Positions 45,301 through 58,330 are shown, numbered from the stretch's first letter. The stretch: 64,000 nucleotides of DNA from Beverwykella pulmonaria (GCA_001599595.1 BCHH01000015.1:587431-651430); one strand, 5' to 3'. A program made the numbers and translations. Notes: generated from the sequence alone by a model not told the origin.

Positions 45301-47454
45301 ATATGGTGGCTTATCCGCAGTTGAGGAGGATGTGAACATATGCTGCAGCAGGGAAACTAGTCGGGTCGTGATTTTTTCGCCAGGATGTCAGTCCGAATCC
45401 TTCAGGGAAATAGGAGCCACAATTGCGGCAGGCGTGACGTCATTGGTAGGATCTTATCGTTGCAGCCATCTTTGATATATTCCACAAAAACAAGAGAACG
45501 GTCTTAAAAGTTCCATGATATCGATAGTCCTCAGCGTTTGATGTGAAGTGATTGGCATGGCGGTGGAGAGCTGACATGCACAGGACGTGCACAGTCTCGC
45601 CACCATGCATCGTGGTTTTCTTTCGGTAGTCACCAATCAGCGGTCCTAACACGACAGAATACATTGTTGTCTTGATTAAACCCGATGCATCATAGAAGGC
45701 TGAGAAGCTTGGCGTTGACGCAAGGGTTAAATATATGATCCTTGCAGGAATTCCGGGAACTTGTTGGTCAAGGACACGGCCAGGCGCCTGCTGCGGGGAG
45801 GCTCAACGGTTGCTTAGTCTTCCATGGGTTCACAGACTTGGTGATACACCGAAATGCTTTCGATATCTTCCATATCCAGTGGGTCGTCGCTCGCATTCAT
45901 ATTGCTCTTGATTGCTGACTACTTGGCCGAGCCCATTGTGCCGGGACGGTCTTTCCAATGGTCAGACCGATCGGGCTGAGCAGGACAAGAGGGATGATGT
46001 GATTCACTGGTCTATCGGTCCCAAGGCTGTGAATGAGTAACTGACTTGCTTAACCCACATAGACAGGTTGTAGGCTCCCATATAGTTGAAAAGTCTTGTT
46101 CCTGCTAAAGAAAAAGGCCAGCATTGAGCGCTTTTTGAAAGTTTGAAGTCAGCTGCAGACAACTTCGCACCTATACACACAGTGCAGACATGATAGAGAC
46201 GAGCCTTAATCCTAGCATGGTAATAACCCCTGCTGCAGCTGTCGGTCGGGCGGCTCGACAAGCATACGGGGTCGGCTTCCGTAGACATTCTCGAAGATGG
46301 GATGAGTGTATGTAGGATTAATCTCCAATGAGAGCACTGCAACAGCAATAAGATCGTTGCACAACAGCGCAGTCTTCAAGGAAATCGGCTCACGTTCCAT
46401 TTTGGGCGCTGATCTGGTCCACTACTCGTAGAGATGAGCCTGCTAGAACGTACCGCCAACATTGTGAGAGTTGTGCGAGCCGAAGTGGAAGTATGGTTTT
46501 TAGTTTGCTCGTTCATTTCATCAAGGGGATAACCAACGAGGTTATGTGGAATTTCACAGCTCCATGATCATGGACTCCATGAGTTCAGCACAGAATGAGC
46601 TGTTGGCGAGGTGTATTCCAGTCGCCCCCAAACCCCAAACCCCAAATCCCTCGGACTTGGACTGTGGCCCAGTCTGTGGTTGAACAATGGTGGTGTCGGC
46701 TTTGGCAAGATTCTGAAATGAGTTGGAGAAGTGGCGAAGAGCTAAGTCGGCTCAAGCTTTCTCTGATGAAAGAGAGATGAAACTGCGGGGTCCCGGATTG
46801 TGGATAAGGCAAAAATGCTTAAAAGTTCGGCTGAGAGCGATTAAGCCGTACAGAAAGGCGGATAGTGCGTATGGGTCTCACTGCTCCAATGTCTCAGCCT
46901 CGGAAATTCACCTTAAATCTTCAACCTGCTAACACATTCGTCCATGCTGCAGATTGGTCCGCGCCTGCAGCTCTACTTGCACAGGATTCTTTGATTCCCT
47001 TGGGGGACGTGCGTGGCTAACGCGCGTGGCTGACCTGGCACTGGGTCTTTTAGTTGCATACAAGTCGCCGGAGCAGCGGACATCGGTGAGGCTTGACCGA
47101 ATTCGCAGGTGCTACAGATGGATGGCCAGGGGAGTAGATGTGATGACGGAGAACGGATCTCTCTCGAGAAGGTGCTGCGTTTCTCTTGCACCTGATCCTC
47201 TGTTTGTGTGCTTCTTTTTGAGATATCGTAATGAACTCCTCCGAGACACTGATTCCACTCCGCGCCCCTGTTATTGTATATGAGTTGAAAGGGGCAAGCT
47301 GGTCCGGAGTTCAAATACCAGGCAGAGAAGCATACTCTTGGATAGCAAACAACTTCCTCCGCCTTTCCAAAACTCGTATCTAGTCTCAACTTTGGCTTCA
47401 GCATTGAAGCATCCCATCCTTGAACCACAAAATCTTCATTCGGTTTACGTTACA
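42362..47454. other. 5-kb gene-poor region
   Basis: No gene I can defend on either strand. Many short frames of 60-114 codons exist. Some minus-strand pieces between 44.4 and 46.4 kb look mildly coding-like (for example LTRSTLQDIVKSTNAWLVPDFPMTAYSILPGPDSDRF at 44460-44684), which may be fragments of a decayed gene. No repeats with clear ends, RNA genes or TIRs were seen. A (CCCCAAA)-like triplet repeat occurs near 46626-46650. Confidence 0.4.
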
Positions 47455-47796
47455 ATGCCAGCTTCTGAATCTGAAAACAAGGTATGTACCTTCGAGGTTA
47501 CAAATCTTCGATTCCTGCTCTTGTGCTTCCCATTTCCCTACTCTTGAGTTTCCCGTTTCCCTGCTCTTGAGTCCTCATCTATATGGTTTTGATTGACGGA
47601 TATCAAACATATTCAGAGCGACATCGACACCCAGGGCAACAATAGCCCGGGCGGATACAACAGCTCTCAACCGCCAGCTGTTGGCCGATGGCTGGGTGAA
47701 AAAGCTTCTGAGGAACCTTGGCATGGGCAGAACCAACAGAGCGGAGAATCCAGGACAACTGCGGCCGGATCAAGTAAAGAAATAAACGGCAACTAA
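47455..47796 (+). CDS. Small disordered protein, 68 aa (hypothetical)
   Basis: Exons 47455-47481 and 47617-47796 with a 135-bp intron (AAG|GTATGT...ATTCAG|AGC). The product starts MPASESENKSDIDTQGNN, continues with PPAVGRWLGEKASEEPWHGQNQQ and ends SSKEINGN. It is hydrophilic, rich in Gly, Ser, Asn and Gln, with no signal peptide or membrane segment. I do not recognise the family. A clean splice joining two in-frame pieces, consensus donor and acceptor, and even polar composition make it more likely real than chance. Confidence 0.55.
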
Positions 47797-48686
47797 AGTC
47801 AGAATTGAGATCAAGGTCGTCACGCAGAGGAGTACCGTGAGGACGGCATCGTACCGGGCGAGGAAGTCGGCTCCATTCACGACTAGAGAGGCTGTCCACT
47901 CTTTGCAGTGGTGAGCCACTCACTTTGTTTCGTGAAGCAGGAGGAATCAGGGTAAAGCTAGTGACAACAATGGATAATTTACTGCACATTTCTACTCTGA
48001 GATGTGACTTCTGCCGTTGACTGATGCGTTCAGGCGAGTAATAGTGCCCCGTATGGCTGTGATGAACTGCCTATGCCATCGCAGGTGAGAACGTGCGAAA
48101 TGTAGTTGAAGTGTGATGGGTGACGATGGCGGTGAAGTGATATGTGATGAATGAAGCCTGAGCGAGGGTCTGTGGTTGTTGACAACCCAAACGAAGTAGC
48201 GTGGCACGTGCTTCCCCGCCACGTTGGTGAGTTCGCACCTTTCACAGGTTATATACCCCAACTTCTTCCCTAGCGTAATCTTCCACACCGGTTCGGTGCG
48301 TCAATATGCCTCTCCTTGCGCGGACCCCTGCATCCATATTTTTTCTTCAAAAGCAACGTCCTAACAGGGCTCGAACAATTTTGCCTACCTCGAGAGGGGC
48401 TTCGAAAGACCGAGACCTAACCGGCCGGCGCCGAAACCCAGAAATTAAATGCGGCAAATCAAGCCAGACAAATCTCCACTTTGTCACACATTAAACATCT
48501 TTGCAAAAGCCTGTCCGTTCCATTTTCATCAATTTCTCAAACTTTCCCTCTTTCTCTCCTTTCCGGTCTACTAATATATAGCACTTTTGTCGTTCAGTCT
48601 ACCTAGACCACAAGTATCGTAAGCATTCGCCCGCAGAGGTTAGAGCGCATTTCCTGGGTGATATCATAACCAAACGATGCTGAAAA
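47797..48686. other. Intergenic, no gene seen
   Basis: Promoter and pyrimidine-rich leader of the next gene at its right end (TTTCTCAAACTTTCCCTCTTTC-like, near 48533). Nothing else supported. Confidence 0.5.
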
Positions 48687-49835
48687 ATGACTCCAAGAGA
48701 TAGCAAGATAGAGCGGGATCTCCGGGAAGCCCCATCGGGTGGGAAAGGGAAGCACGCGATGTCTTTTGTTTCAAGACTCGCCTCCTCTGCTACAGGGCTG
48801 GCGACGGATGCGGCGGGACGCTCCAGTGCGAACGATCTGTCCCTCTCGATATCTTCAGGACTGGAATGCAAGCTTTTCAACGCATCATCCTCGGCTTCCA
48901 CGTCTAGTTCGATTGAGAATCTTCCTGTACGCTCAGGCCGAATGTATGCGTACAACCATCCAGAATCCACTCCTGCCAGCTTCCGTTCGACCCCGGTGGA
49001 AGAAAAGCAGGAGTATGACTTCGAAGAGTTCCTAGTCTCAAGCAAGCCCTTGAGTCTCATGGTGGAATCACCAACCCCAGCACAGGCTCTCTGGGGCGAG
49101 GGTTTTTGCTATACTGTTTCTCATGAAGAGGCATTCGCAAACTCGATCAACCAAACACAATATCAAGCGATCCATTCTCAAAATCTATTGAACCTGATGC
49201 CAAATTGGCAATCACTAGCAGAGGTGCAAGACCCGTTGCAATCAACGTTTGACTGGTCGACCATCTTAGATCGCGGGGATGTACCCAGCACTAAGAATTT
49301 GGCGGCTGCACAGATTAGGAGAGCGGAGAACACCGACCTTCGAAGATGTATTGTTGGCCATAATCAGTTGAACAGACTAGGACTCTCTCGGCTCAAGATG
49401 CTACTTGGTCATATCGCGGAGACGACCGAATCTACTTTAAGCCTCTGGCAGCCTCAATCTTCCTCGCAAGGCTTCTATGATGCGCGCGCATTTCGATACG
49501 ATCAAGCAATCGCAAACAGTCAGCAGAACAATCACAAAACTTATCCCGAGTCAGTTAAACGAGACATACCAATGGCTGACCGTGTTATGGACAAAGAGCA
49601 ATGTACACCAACTTTCCACTGTCCATGGATTCGTTGCCATCAGCGCTTCAACAAAATTACAGAATTTCGACTACACACGACAGGGTATTCGCAGTACGAC
49701 TGTCCCCACGACCAGTGTACTGCCCAATTCCAAAGCCACGAAGAGTGGGTAGCCCACATCACGGCTCCCCACCATGATCTTCTCGAACACAACTTCCCCC
49801 GGCCGGTAAGTTCTGAAGATGAAAGAGCTACATGA
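48687..49835 (+). CDS. Unrecognised protein with C-terminal zinc-finger-like motif
   Basis: Intronless, 382 aa, no family recognised. The N-terminal ~120 residues are Ser-rich and disordered. The middle is Gln/Asn-rich with a helical-looking stretch (NQLNRLGLSRLKMLLGHIAETTESTLSLW). Near the end are two C2H2-like units: FHCPWIRCHQRFNKITEFRLH (C-x4-C...H, second His not in register) and YDCPHDQCTAQFQSHEEWVAHITAPHH (C-x4-C-x11-H with further His), resembling paired fungal zinc fingers. A nucleic-acid or protein-binding role is possible. The exact start is not certain; the ATG at 48687 is the first in frame. Confidence 0.7.
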   Translation: MTPRDSKIERDLREAPSGGKGKHAMSFVSRLASSATGLATDAAGRSSANDLSLSISSGLECKLFNASSSASTSSSIENLPVRSGRMYAYNHPESTPASFRSTPVEEKQEYDFEEFLVSSKPLSLMVESPTPAQALWGEGFCYTVSHEEAFANSINQTQYQAIHSQNLLNLMPNWQSLAEVQDPLQSTFDWSTILDRGDVPSTKNLAAAQIRRAENTDLRRCIVGHNQLNRLGLSRLKMLLGHIAETTESTLSLWQPQSSSQGFYDARAFRYDQAIANSQQNNHKTYPESVKRDIPMADRVMDKEQCTPTFHCPWIRCHQRFNKITEFRLHTTGYSQYDCPHDQCTAQFQSHEEWVAHITAPHHDLLEHNFPRPVSSEDERAT

Positions 49836-50453
49836 TGGCCTGGGGAATTGGGTATGCAGAAGAGCGGATCCGCAGTCCCCCACATGTGGGGTAGAGAACC
49901 TTACGGCGGTAATTGTCCTTATGCAACCAATCGCAATTCTGCCTAGGGAACTTGTATGCAATGAATAGTCCGTGTTCAAAGCGCTGCATCCAAAGTGTGG
50001 GTCGCTAGCCGTGATGGTGTTCCATAGAGGGTTATCATTTGCTATGCTAAGACATGATGGGTGTAGAGACCTGTTGTGAATAATTAATGTATTCACGGAA
50101 GGAGAGCGGACATGTGCGATTTCACATAGACGTTTTGATGTCTTCGTTTAGCCGTGCCCCGACCTCGGGAGACGGGAGGAATCGCTCTGCGGAGGAGGGG
50201 CTAAATTAGGATAGATGATGTGTTGCGTTGCGTGCTTTTACATTGTCAACAGCGCAAGCCAAACGTGCCATTCTTCGAATTCAATGGTACTCCTTCATCG
50301 TCGTGAACTAAAAAGGCAATCGATGTCAATACTTTTGTTGGATGTCGCTCACGATGGATGGGTCACGGGATCACATGCAGCATCAGCCGCGCCCGCGTTC
50401 CAGTCATCATTCCCAAAGGGCCATTGTCCGAACTTCGTGTCCAGCAAAGCACA
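49836..50453. other. Intergenic, promoter of AMP deaminase
   Basis: About 620 bp with no gene; upstream region of the AMP deaminase gene. Confidence 0.5.
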
Positions 50454-53400
50454 ATGATCGAAGGTAACGGATACCATCTTGTCTAACATTTGTCCAATTC
50501 CACACTAACAGCCTTTTGTTGCCTCCAGGATCTTATTCGACCGCTCCCGACGCCTCGCCAGATCTGAGAGCGACCCACATGGACGATGCACAGATACCCT
50601 CCTCCGAGGACGAGGTCGACGACCTGAGCCCTGAATCCTCCGACCGCGAAACGAACAGCGAACAGCGGGCACGAGGAAGCAATGGCGCGACCATTGGTGC
50701 GACCATTGGTGCGAGTCTAGAGGGTGACGACAATGGACCGTCTGATAGCGCACAGGAAGCCGGGCTGCTCCCGCGCGACAAGCAGCGACGGACTGCGTTC
50801 TATGACTACGCCTCTGAGAAGCAGACAAGCCATTCTGAAGCCAGACAGTTCTACCAGCGCCACCAATTGGAGAGCCAGTATGGAGGATCGCAATCTGGCG
50901 ACGGGTACAGTCCCGTCATACGCGCAAAGACATTTCCTGCCAATTTTAGCGGCGGGGACGGGATCGATTTCCTTAACAGAGCAGATAGCATCCGTTCTCG
51001 GAAGAGCAATGCCAGTTTTGCAAACCAAGGTCACAAGCAGACACTACCTTCCGGAATGTCACAGGCAGAGCAGTCACAAGACCCCCCTACCTATATGACT
51101 CCGTTCACAACCAACGAACAAGCTACTAGAGTCCACGCGGACCTCAATATATTGCTGCAGCCAGATCAGCAAGCCAGAGACCACACAAACCACCCTGGCC
51201 TTCTGCACGAATACAAACCTCTGCTTGCTGACGAAGGCATACACGGTGCTGGCGCCGGTGTGGGGATCGGTAGCGGGGCAGGAGGCTTCGCCATGTCCGA
51301 CACAAGTGTCACTGCCGAGCTGAGTGCTATTTACACCAATGTCCAAAGGGTGTTAGACCTTCGCCATAAATATATCCGGCTATCTCTACAGGGTACTTTC
51401 GACAACCCGAAGGACGATCCTAGCTGGCAAATATATCCACCTCACCCAGAGCCCGTATGGAATGGGTTTTCAAAGGAGCGCCAAAATGCGTCTAGCAGCA
51501 TGCAAAACAGCGCTGTTCTCGACCCTGCTGAACCATCGAAGCCGCCGAGGAAGATGGGCAAAGACATCGGCGAGGATTTCCACATGGAAGACCTTTTTCC
51601 TCTTCCTGGGCCTTCGGAAATGTCGTTCCGCCTAGATGATTTTGGAGTCTACCAGGTCTACGAGACCACTAAGTCAGCGGAGTTGGAAACGCCAATTGTA
51701 GCTATACCCACGCTCCGAGAGTATTACATGGATTTGGATGCCGTTCTTGACGTATCATCTGATGGGCCAAGCAAAAGCTTTGCATTCCGCCGCCTACAGT
51801 ATCTTGAGGGAAAATTCAACCTGTATTATCTTCTCAACGAATACCAAGAAATTGCCGACAGCAAGAAGGTGCCGCACAGAGATTTTTACAACGTCCGAAA
51901 AGTTGACACTCATGTTCATCACTCGGCGTGCATGAATCAGAAGCATTTGCTACGCTTCATCAAGTCCAAGATGAAGAGATTTCCAGATGAAATAGTGCTT
52001 TTCCGAGACGGCAAGCACCTCACACTCAAGGAAGTTTTCGAATCGATCAACCTGACTGCGTATGATTTGAGCATCGATACGTTGGATATGCATGTAAGTC
52101 GGAGGAGGTCGATCTTACCTGGTAGTTTGTTAATTGTTCCCAGGCGCATACGGATTCCTTCCATCGATTTGACAAGTTCAACTTGAAGTATAACCCAGTT
52201 GGTGAATCTCGCCTAAGAACAATCTTCCTCAAGACGGACAATTTCATTAAGGGCCGCTATCTCGCAGAGATTACTAAGGAAGTAATCTCTGACCTCGAGT
52301 CCAGCAAGTACCAATTCGTAGAATGGCGGATCTCCATCTATGGTCGCGACCTGGACGAGTGGGATAAATTAGCCGCATGGGTTGTTGACAACAAACTGTT
52401 CTCACCCAACGTGCGGTGGCTCGTACAGGTTCCTCGACTATACGATGTTTATAAAGCCACTGGCCTGATGGACAACTTTGAACAAGTCGTGATCAACATA
52501 TTTCAGCCTCTCTTCGAAGTCACAAGAGACCCTACCAGTCATCCGAAACTTCACATCTTCCTGCAGAGGGTGGTCGGATTTGACAGCGTTGATGATGAGA
52601 GTAAGGTCGAGCGTCGCGTTTACAAGAAGTTTCCGCATCCAAATGGATGGCAAACTAAGCAGAATCCGCCGTACAGTTACTGGATGTATTTCCTCTTCGC
52701 TAATATTGCGTCTTTGAACGTTTGGCGGAAGCAGCGAGGATTCAACACCTTCTTGCTACGACCACATTGTGGCGAAGCTGGTGACACAGACCACTTGGCT
52801 GCCGCCGTTCTCTGTGCCCACAGTATCAACCACGGTCTTACTCTCCGCAAAGTCCCCCTATTGCAATACATTTTCTATCTCGAGCAGATTGGCATTGCGA
52901 TGTCTCCGCTTAGCAACAATGCACTATTTCTGGCATATGAGCGCAATCCTTTCCTGAGCTACTTCCGACGGGGTCTGAACGTGTCACTATCTACGGATGA
53001 CCCGCTTCAGTTTGCCTTTACGAAAGAGCCTCTAATCGAAGAGTATTCGGTGGCAGCGCAGATTTACAAGCTGAGTGCCGTGGATATGTGCGAGCTGGCG
53101 AAGCATTCAGTCGAGCAGAGCGGATTCGAACATGTTGTCAAACAGCGCTGGATCGGGAACAACTACCATCTCCAAGGTGTAGCTGGCAATGATATAGCAA
53201 AATCGAATGTCCCAATGGTCCGAGAAGCTTTCAGACATGAGACGCTAACGCAAGAATTCGCCATGTACGCTTCCACTTCTTTCTACATATTTCGTTTATG
53301 ATTCTAACGAAGCTAGGATCGATCGGTATACCCGCGCATCCCAAACGACCACCAACGATCTTACAAGTTCGAACCTGCAGCCAGCAGTTGCGCCTCAAAC

Positions 53401-54034
53401 CCCTAGATCGAATCAGGCCACACATCCTGGCTCCCCAATCACCTCCATCCACACCAACCCCTCCACCATCAACCTCCATGAACAAAGTCAAGGCTTCTCA
53501 GCGCTTCCGCCTGGAGCTATCCACGGACCCCAGCACTCTCCGATCTACCCGGCACAGAAAGCGCGTCTCAATCCCTCTGCATCTGTGGTGGACGGATCAC
53601 AAATCCAACCAACCTCGCCTACGCGCACCAAGCACGATGAACACTTTGAGCGTCTGCCACGCACTTCCAGCATGGTTCTAGACCTAGGAGCCGTAGCCCC
53701 GCCTCAGCCAACCGGTGGCCCAGGGGTAGCATCTCAGAGTAGCCAACAACAGGCTTTCTCGGGGTTTGCAAATCAAACTGTCTGGAGCCCTGAGGAAACG
53801 ATGGGGCTTACGAAGACGTCGAGCAGTGCTGGTTTGTCGTTGGATGACATTGAACCGAAGATCTTTCCAGGAGTAGTGAGTAGAAGACGACGAAGCAGTT
53901 TGAGGAGCAGTCCTATAGAGGACGGAGATAAAGGTGTTCAGGGCCAGGGACAGCAGCCGGGACATTCGAGATTTAGGAGGGGAAATGAGGGCAGTGTTGT
54001 TGAGAAGATAGATAGCGACGATGATGACGAGTAG
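50454..54034 (+). CDS. amd1: AMP deaminase
   Basis: Four exons: 50454-50463, 50529-52093, 52144-53264 and 53317-54034 (introns 65, 50 and 52 bp), 1137 aa. It converts AMP to IMP + NH3 in purine nucleotide balance. The long N-terminal region is disordered and acidic. The catalytic TIM barrel starts with [21 protein letters not shown] (zinc ligands His465 and His467), and [18 protein letters not shown] lies across intron 2. [17 protein letters not shown] and [21 protein letters not shown] complete the active site. The C-terminus after intron 3 is a long Ser/Pro/Thr-rich tail. The first exon is only 10 nt (ATG ATC GAA G); if it is not used, the next in-frame ATG is at 50580 and the protein loses about 20 residues. 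Confidence 0.93.
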
Positions 54035-54539
54035 GTAAGGGTGGGAGAGCATGATTTTAGGTGGAACCAACGATGGTCTGAGGTTTGCAGGTGAATCTAC
54101 AGAACATGATAGCATACTTTTACCACATTTGTTCCACGAGGGAGAGAAGACTTCATAATTACTAGAATTCGACTGCGCCACATGTTCAACGTTGTAGAAT
54201 TTACTTTTTCGGCTTGAAGTGCTCTGACGCTATCGGAGAAATATAAAAATTAGATTGTTTTTCTTTATACTCGTGTTCTTTCCCAGGGATTTCAAGAGGT
54301 GCGCCACTGTGGCGGTGCACAAATTCAGCTGTAAGGGTTACCGCGCGTCAATTCGAAAGATGTAGGTGTTCTTACCACATCCCCCAAAACCACCCAACCC
54401 GCCCATCAGGCCCACCCCGACTTCGATCACTAATATTTGCGTGGGTAAGCTCGCGCGCTCCTCAATCCAAGTACCGAAGGCCTAGAAACTGACTTATGCG
54501 TCCATCAGGCAGCATAACGAGCTGTAGCATCCTCCCACC
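54035..54539. other. Intergenic, promoter of pmt4
   Basis: No gene seen; C-rich segment around 54377-54420. Confidence 0.5.
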
Positions 54540-57014
54540 ATGTCTTCCCCGGCTGGCGTGCGGCATCGCGCACCCAAGGACAAAAAGCGACCGACAACGC
54601 CGAACCCAGAAATCGCGGTATCCGAGAAGGCGTCCGACTTCGTTGTGAGGACGAAGAGGGACTTCCGCCCGCAGCATGGCAGTGAGTGGGACTACAAGCT
54701 GGCCATCACCATCATCACCATCCTTGCCTTCATCACGCGGTTTTGGGGCATAAGCCACCCCAACGAGGTCGTGTTCGATGAGGTGCACTTTGGAAAGGTA
54801 TGTTCCCTGACGATGCAAGATGCAACTCCGCTATGGTGTCGCCCATACTTCAATTGGGATCGTAGCTGATGCAATTCTAGTTTGCCTCGTATTACCTCCA
54901 GCGAACCTACTTCTTCGACGTCCATCCCCCCTTCGGAAAGCTGCTATTTGCCTTCGCTGGCTGGCTCGTGGGATACAAAGGTGATTTCCTGTTCGAGAAC
55001 ATCGGCGACTCGTACATCACCAACAAGGTCCCCTATGTTGCCTACCGTGCCATGCCCGCGACCTTGGGCGCCCTCACTGTCCCGACTGTCTTTCTGATCA
55101 TGTGGGAGTCGGGCTACTCGTTGCCCGCCTGTGTGACAGCCGCCGGACTGATGCTCTTCGATAACGCCCACATTGGCCAGACCCGCCTGATCCTGCTCGA
55201 CGCGACGCTGATCTTTTTCATGGCCTTATCGGTGTTCTCCTACATTCGGTTCTACAAGCTGCGGCACGACCCGTTCAGTCGCAAGTGGTGGAAGTGGCTT
55301 CTTCTGACCGGCGTCAACCTGAGCTGCGTCATCTCTACCAAATACGTCGGTGTCTTCACCTTCGTCTCCATCGGTGTTCCCGTCTTAATTGATCTGTGGG
55401 ACCTCATGGACATCAACAGACGCCAGGGGGCCCTGAGCCTCGTCGAATTTGGGAAGCACTTTGCTGCTCGCGCAGTTGGTCTCATCGTCATTCCCTTCCT
55501 TCTCTATCTATTTTGGTTTCAGGTTCATTTCTCGATCCTGACCAGGTCCGGTCCCGGAGACGATTTCATGACCCCTGAATTTCAGGAAACCCTGAGCGAT
55601 AACGTCATGACACTCCAATCAGTGGGTATCGACTACTACGACACCATTGCGATGCGTCACAAGGAAACCAAGGTATATCTCCACAGCCACCCGGACAAGT
55701 ACCCGCTCCGTTATGATGATGGTCGCATCTCTTCTCAAGGACAGCAGGTCACTGGATATCCCCACAATGATACCAACAACCACTGGCAGATTCTTCCCCA
55801 TAAGCAACTCACCAGCACCAAGGGTCAGCGCGTCAAGATCGGAGATGTTGTTCGCCTTCGCCACTTGGTCACCAACACCGTCCTCTTGACCCACGACGTT
55901 GCTTCGCCCTTCTACCCCACCAACCAGGAGTTTACCACTGTATCCATGGAGGAGGCAGACGGTGCTCGCTACAATGAGACTCTGTTTGAAATCAAGGTTG
56001 ATAACAGCAAAGGCAGCCAGGATTTCAAGACTATGTCTTCCCACTTCAAGCTGGTTCACGTACCCTCAAAAGTAGCCATGTGGACCCACACTACTCCTCT
56101 CCCTGACTGGGCCTACAAACAAGCGGAGATTAACGGTAACAAGAATGTACAGCAGTCTAGCAACATCTGGTATGTCGACGATATACCATCTCTTCCCGCT
56201 GAAGATGAGCGAAACAAGAAAGAGGTCCGCAAAGTCAAACATGTGTCCTTCCTGAGAAAGTACATCGAGCTACAGCGCGCCATGTTCTTTCACAACAACG
56301 CTCTGACCAGCTCTCACCCGTACGCTTCGTATCCCGTCTCCTGGCCGTTTCTACTTCGCGGTGTCTCCTTCTGGACCCACAACGATACTCGAGAGCAAAT
56401 CTATTTCCTCGGTAACCCGATTGGTTGGTGGCTCGCGTCATCGCTTCTTGCCGTCTTCGCTGGTATCATTGGTGCTGATCAATTGGCTCTTCGCCGTGGC
56501 ATGGATGCCCTCGATAACCGTAAGCTTCCTCACCTTGTTCTCCTCACTGTTTTGTGCTCCTGAAGAAATTGCGATTCTAACGTTTGTAGGCACCCGCTCC
56601 CGCCTATACAACTCCACAGGGTTCTTCTTCCTCACCTGGGCCTCTCATTACGTCCCATTTTACGTTATGGGTCGTCAACTATTCCTCCATCACTACCTCC
56701 CTGCGCATCTCGCCAGCGCCCTCGTCACGGGTGCTCTAATTGAGTTTATCTTCAACATCGAGCCGCTTGACCCTGAATCGCCTCCGCCAGCTGGCACCGT
56801 AAAGGGCCACCGCAGGACCTTGTCAAAGCCAGTTAGGGAGAGGGTCGCCACGCAGAGTTTGTTGGGCAGCTGGATCGCGACAGTTGTAGTGCTCGCCGCG
56901 GTCTTCTGGTGCTTCTTGTTCTTTGCTCCGTTGACCTACGGAAAGCCAGGTCTGACCGTCGACCAGGTTGTTGCACGGAAGTGGTTGGCTTACGATTTGC
57001 ACTTCGCCAAATAA
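54540..57014 (+). CDS. pmt4: Protein O-mannosyltransferase, Pmt4 family
   Basis: Exons 54540-54797, 54881-56519 and 56590-57014 (introns 83 and 70 bp), 773 aa. An ER multi-pass enzyme that moves mannose from dolichyl-phosphate-mannose to Ser/Thr of secretory proteins. The N-terminal GT39 domain contains FDEVHFGKFASYY (catalytic acid region) and TYFFDVHPPFGKLLF. DNAHIGQTRLILLD and PFSRKWWKWL follow, and QVHFSILTRSGPGDDFMTPEFQETL introduces the luminal MIR domains (LHSHPDKYPLRYDDGRISSQGQQVTGYPHND). The C-terminal third has several membrane helices. GWLVGYKGDFLFENIGDSYI and the MIR sequence are those of Pmt4, not Pmt1/Pmt2. The start has a good context (CCACCATGTC). Confidence 0.96.
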
Positions 57015-58330
57015 AGATCAATCTAGACTCTCGAGACGGAAATCACGCGAGGCTGGTTGGTACTGCAGATGAGTGGGAGCCTCGGGATATTGGTTTGTTC
57101 AGCGGTGCGTTGCCAGCTCTTGGCCTCGCTCATATCGTAGGGAAATGCTTGGAGTGCGGTAGGGTGTTTGTGTTTCCCTTTTCTTAGTTTCTACATGCTC
57201 TATATCAAAGTCAGGGCATAGGTTTCGACTGCTCATCTCTACTTATTTCATTTGTCAGGTCGCGTAAGTAGACGGTTATGGACGGGATCGAAAGGAAAAC
57301 TCAATATCAGAACATGTATAGTAAGCTTTAAGATTAAAACTCGTCTTGGTGATGATGAATGTGTTTGAAACCTTCAGTTAGAGTGGAGTGGAGTCGTTGC
57401 GAAGAGCCAGTGAGCAAGGCCCGGCCCATCAAAGCATTTTCATTATTTTCTCCATCACTTTATCATTCAACCTTTGCAGCGGACAACTCAGACCATCACA
57501 TCTCGGAATCGGCAGCAAGTAGAGCTCGAACGATGTATTAGCCACACCTTCCATCCCCATATCCTACGCCCCTATAGCATATATTTCCTCCATACCCGTA
57601 TTTCGACTGCCCCCCGTATTGTTAGCCTGATTCTCATTTCCGTTCCTCATTCGCATTTTCATTAACCATATATCCACAATCTAGAAGCTGTCCCACGGGG
57701 TGTGGTGGAGTTGAAGATTTCTTAGATAGAGGAACTCGTAGGGATTCGTTGGGTTGGTGAGGGGATTGAGGGGCTCCATTGATGGAGCTATGTGTGACTT
57801 TATGGGTGGTCTGGCGATACCGTGCGGTTGTTACTGTGCCCTTGTGATTGACGTAAAGAGCATGAAACGAAACAGGAAAAAAAATCTTTTAGGGAAACTA
57901 AGATGGCTAATTATTATATGTAAAATCCTTGGTCTGCTGTTGTAGAGTGAAAAGAGAAATTGCGGATGAAAGAGGTGGTTCGGATATAAAACTAAACATA
58001 TCTTCTTCTCAATACTGAACAACGTTTATATGCTATGTGTATGGGACGCTGGCGAGATAATAGATGTAGCAATGTCATTGATGAACGAGGGGCCTCACGT
58101 TGACCACGAAATGACAGGGCATATTGGGCAAGTAGAGAGACGAATTGGACTCACCCTCTATGAGAGCTGGTAGAGTGTGGTGTTGACAGTGTGTTTGACG
58201 AATTCCAGGACCAACCACTTTTAAATGTGTAGAACGCTCTCATATTCCCAGAATGCAGCCCTCTATCTATCTATATTTTTATGTACACGGAAACCCCCTC
58301 GACATTGTCCCAGCTGATAAACACATCCCA
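57015..58330. other. Convergent intergenic region, no gene seen
   Basis: 1.3 kb between the 3' ends of pmt4 and the transporter gene. AT-rich towards the right; short frames only. Confidence 0.5.

Noticed and set aside
46626..46650. CCCCAAA-type repeat that looked telomere-like
   Set aside because: Only about three units and inside the chromosome; it does not match the usual fungal TTAGGG repeat.
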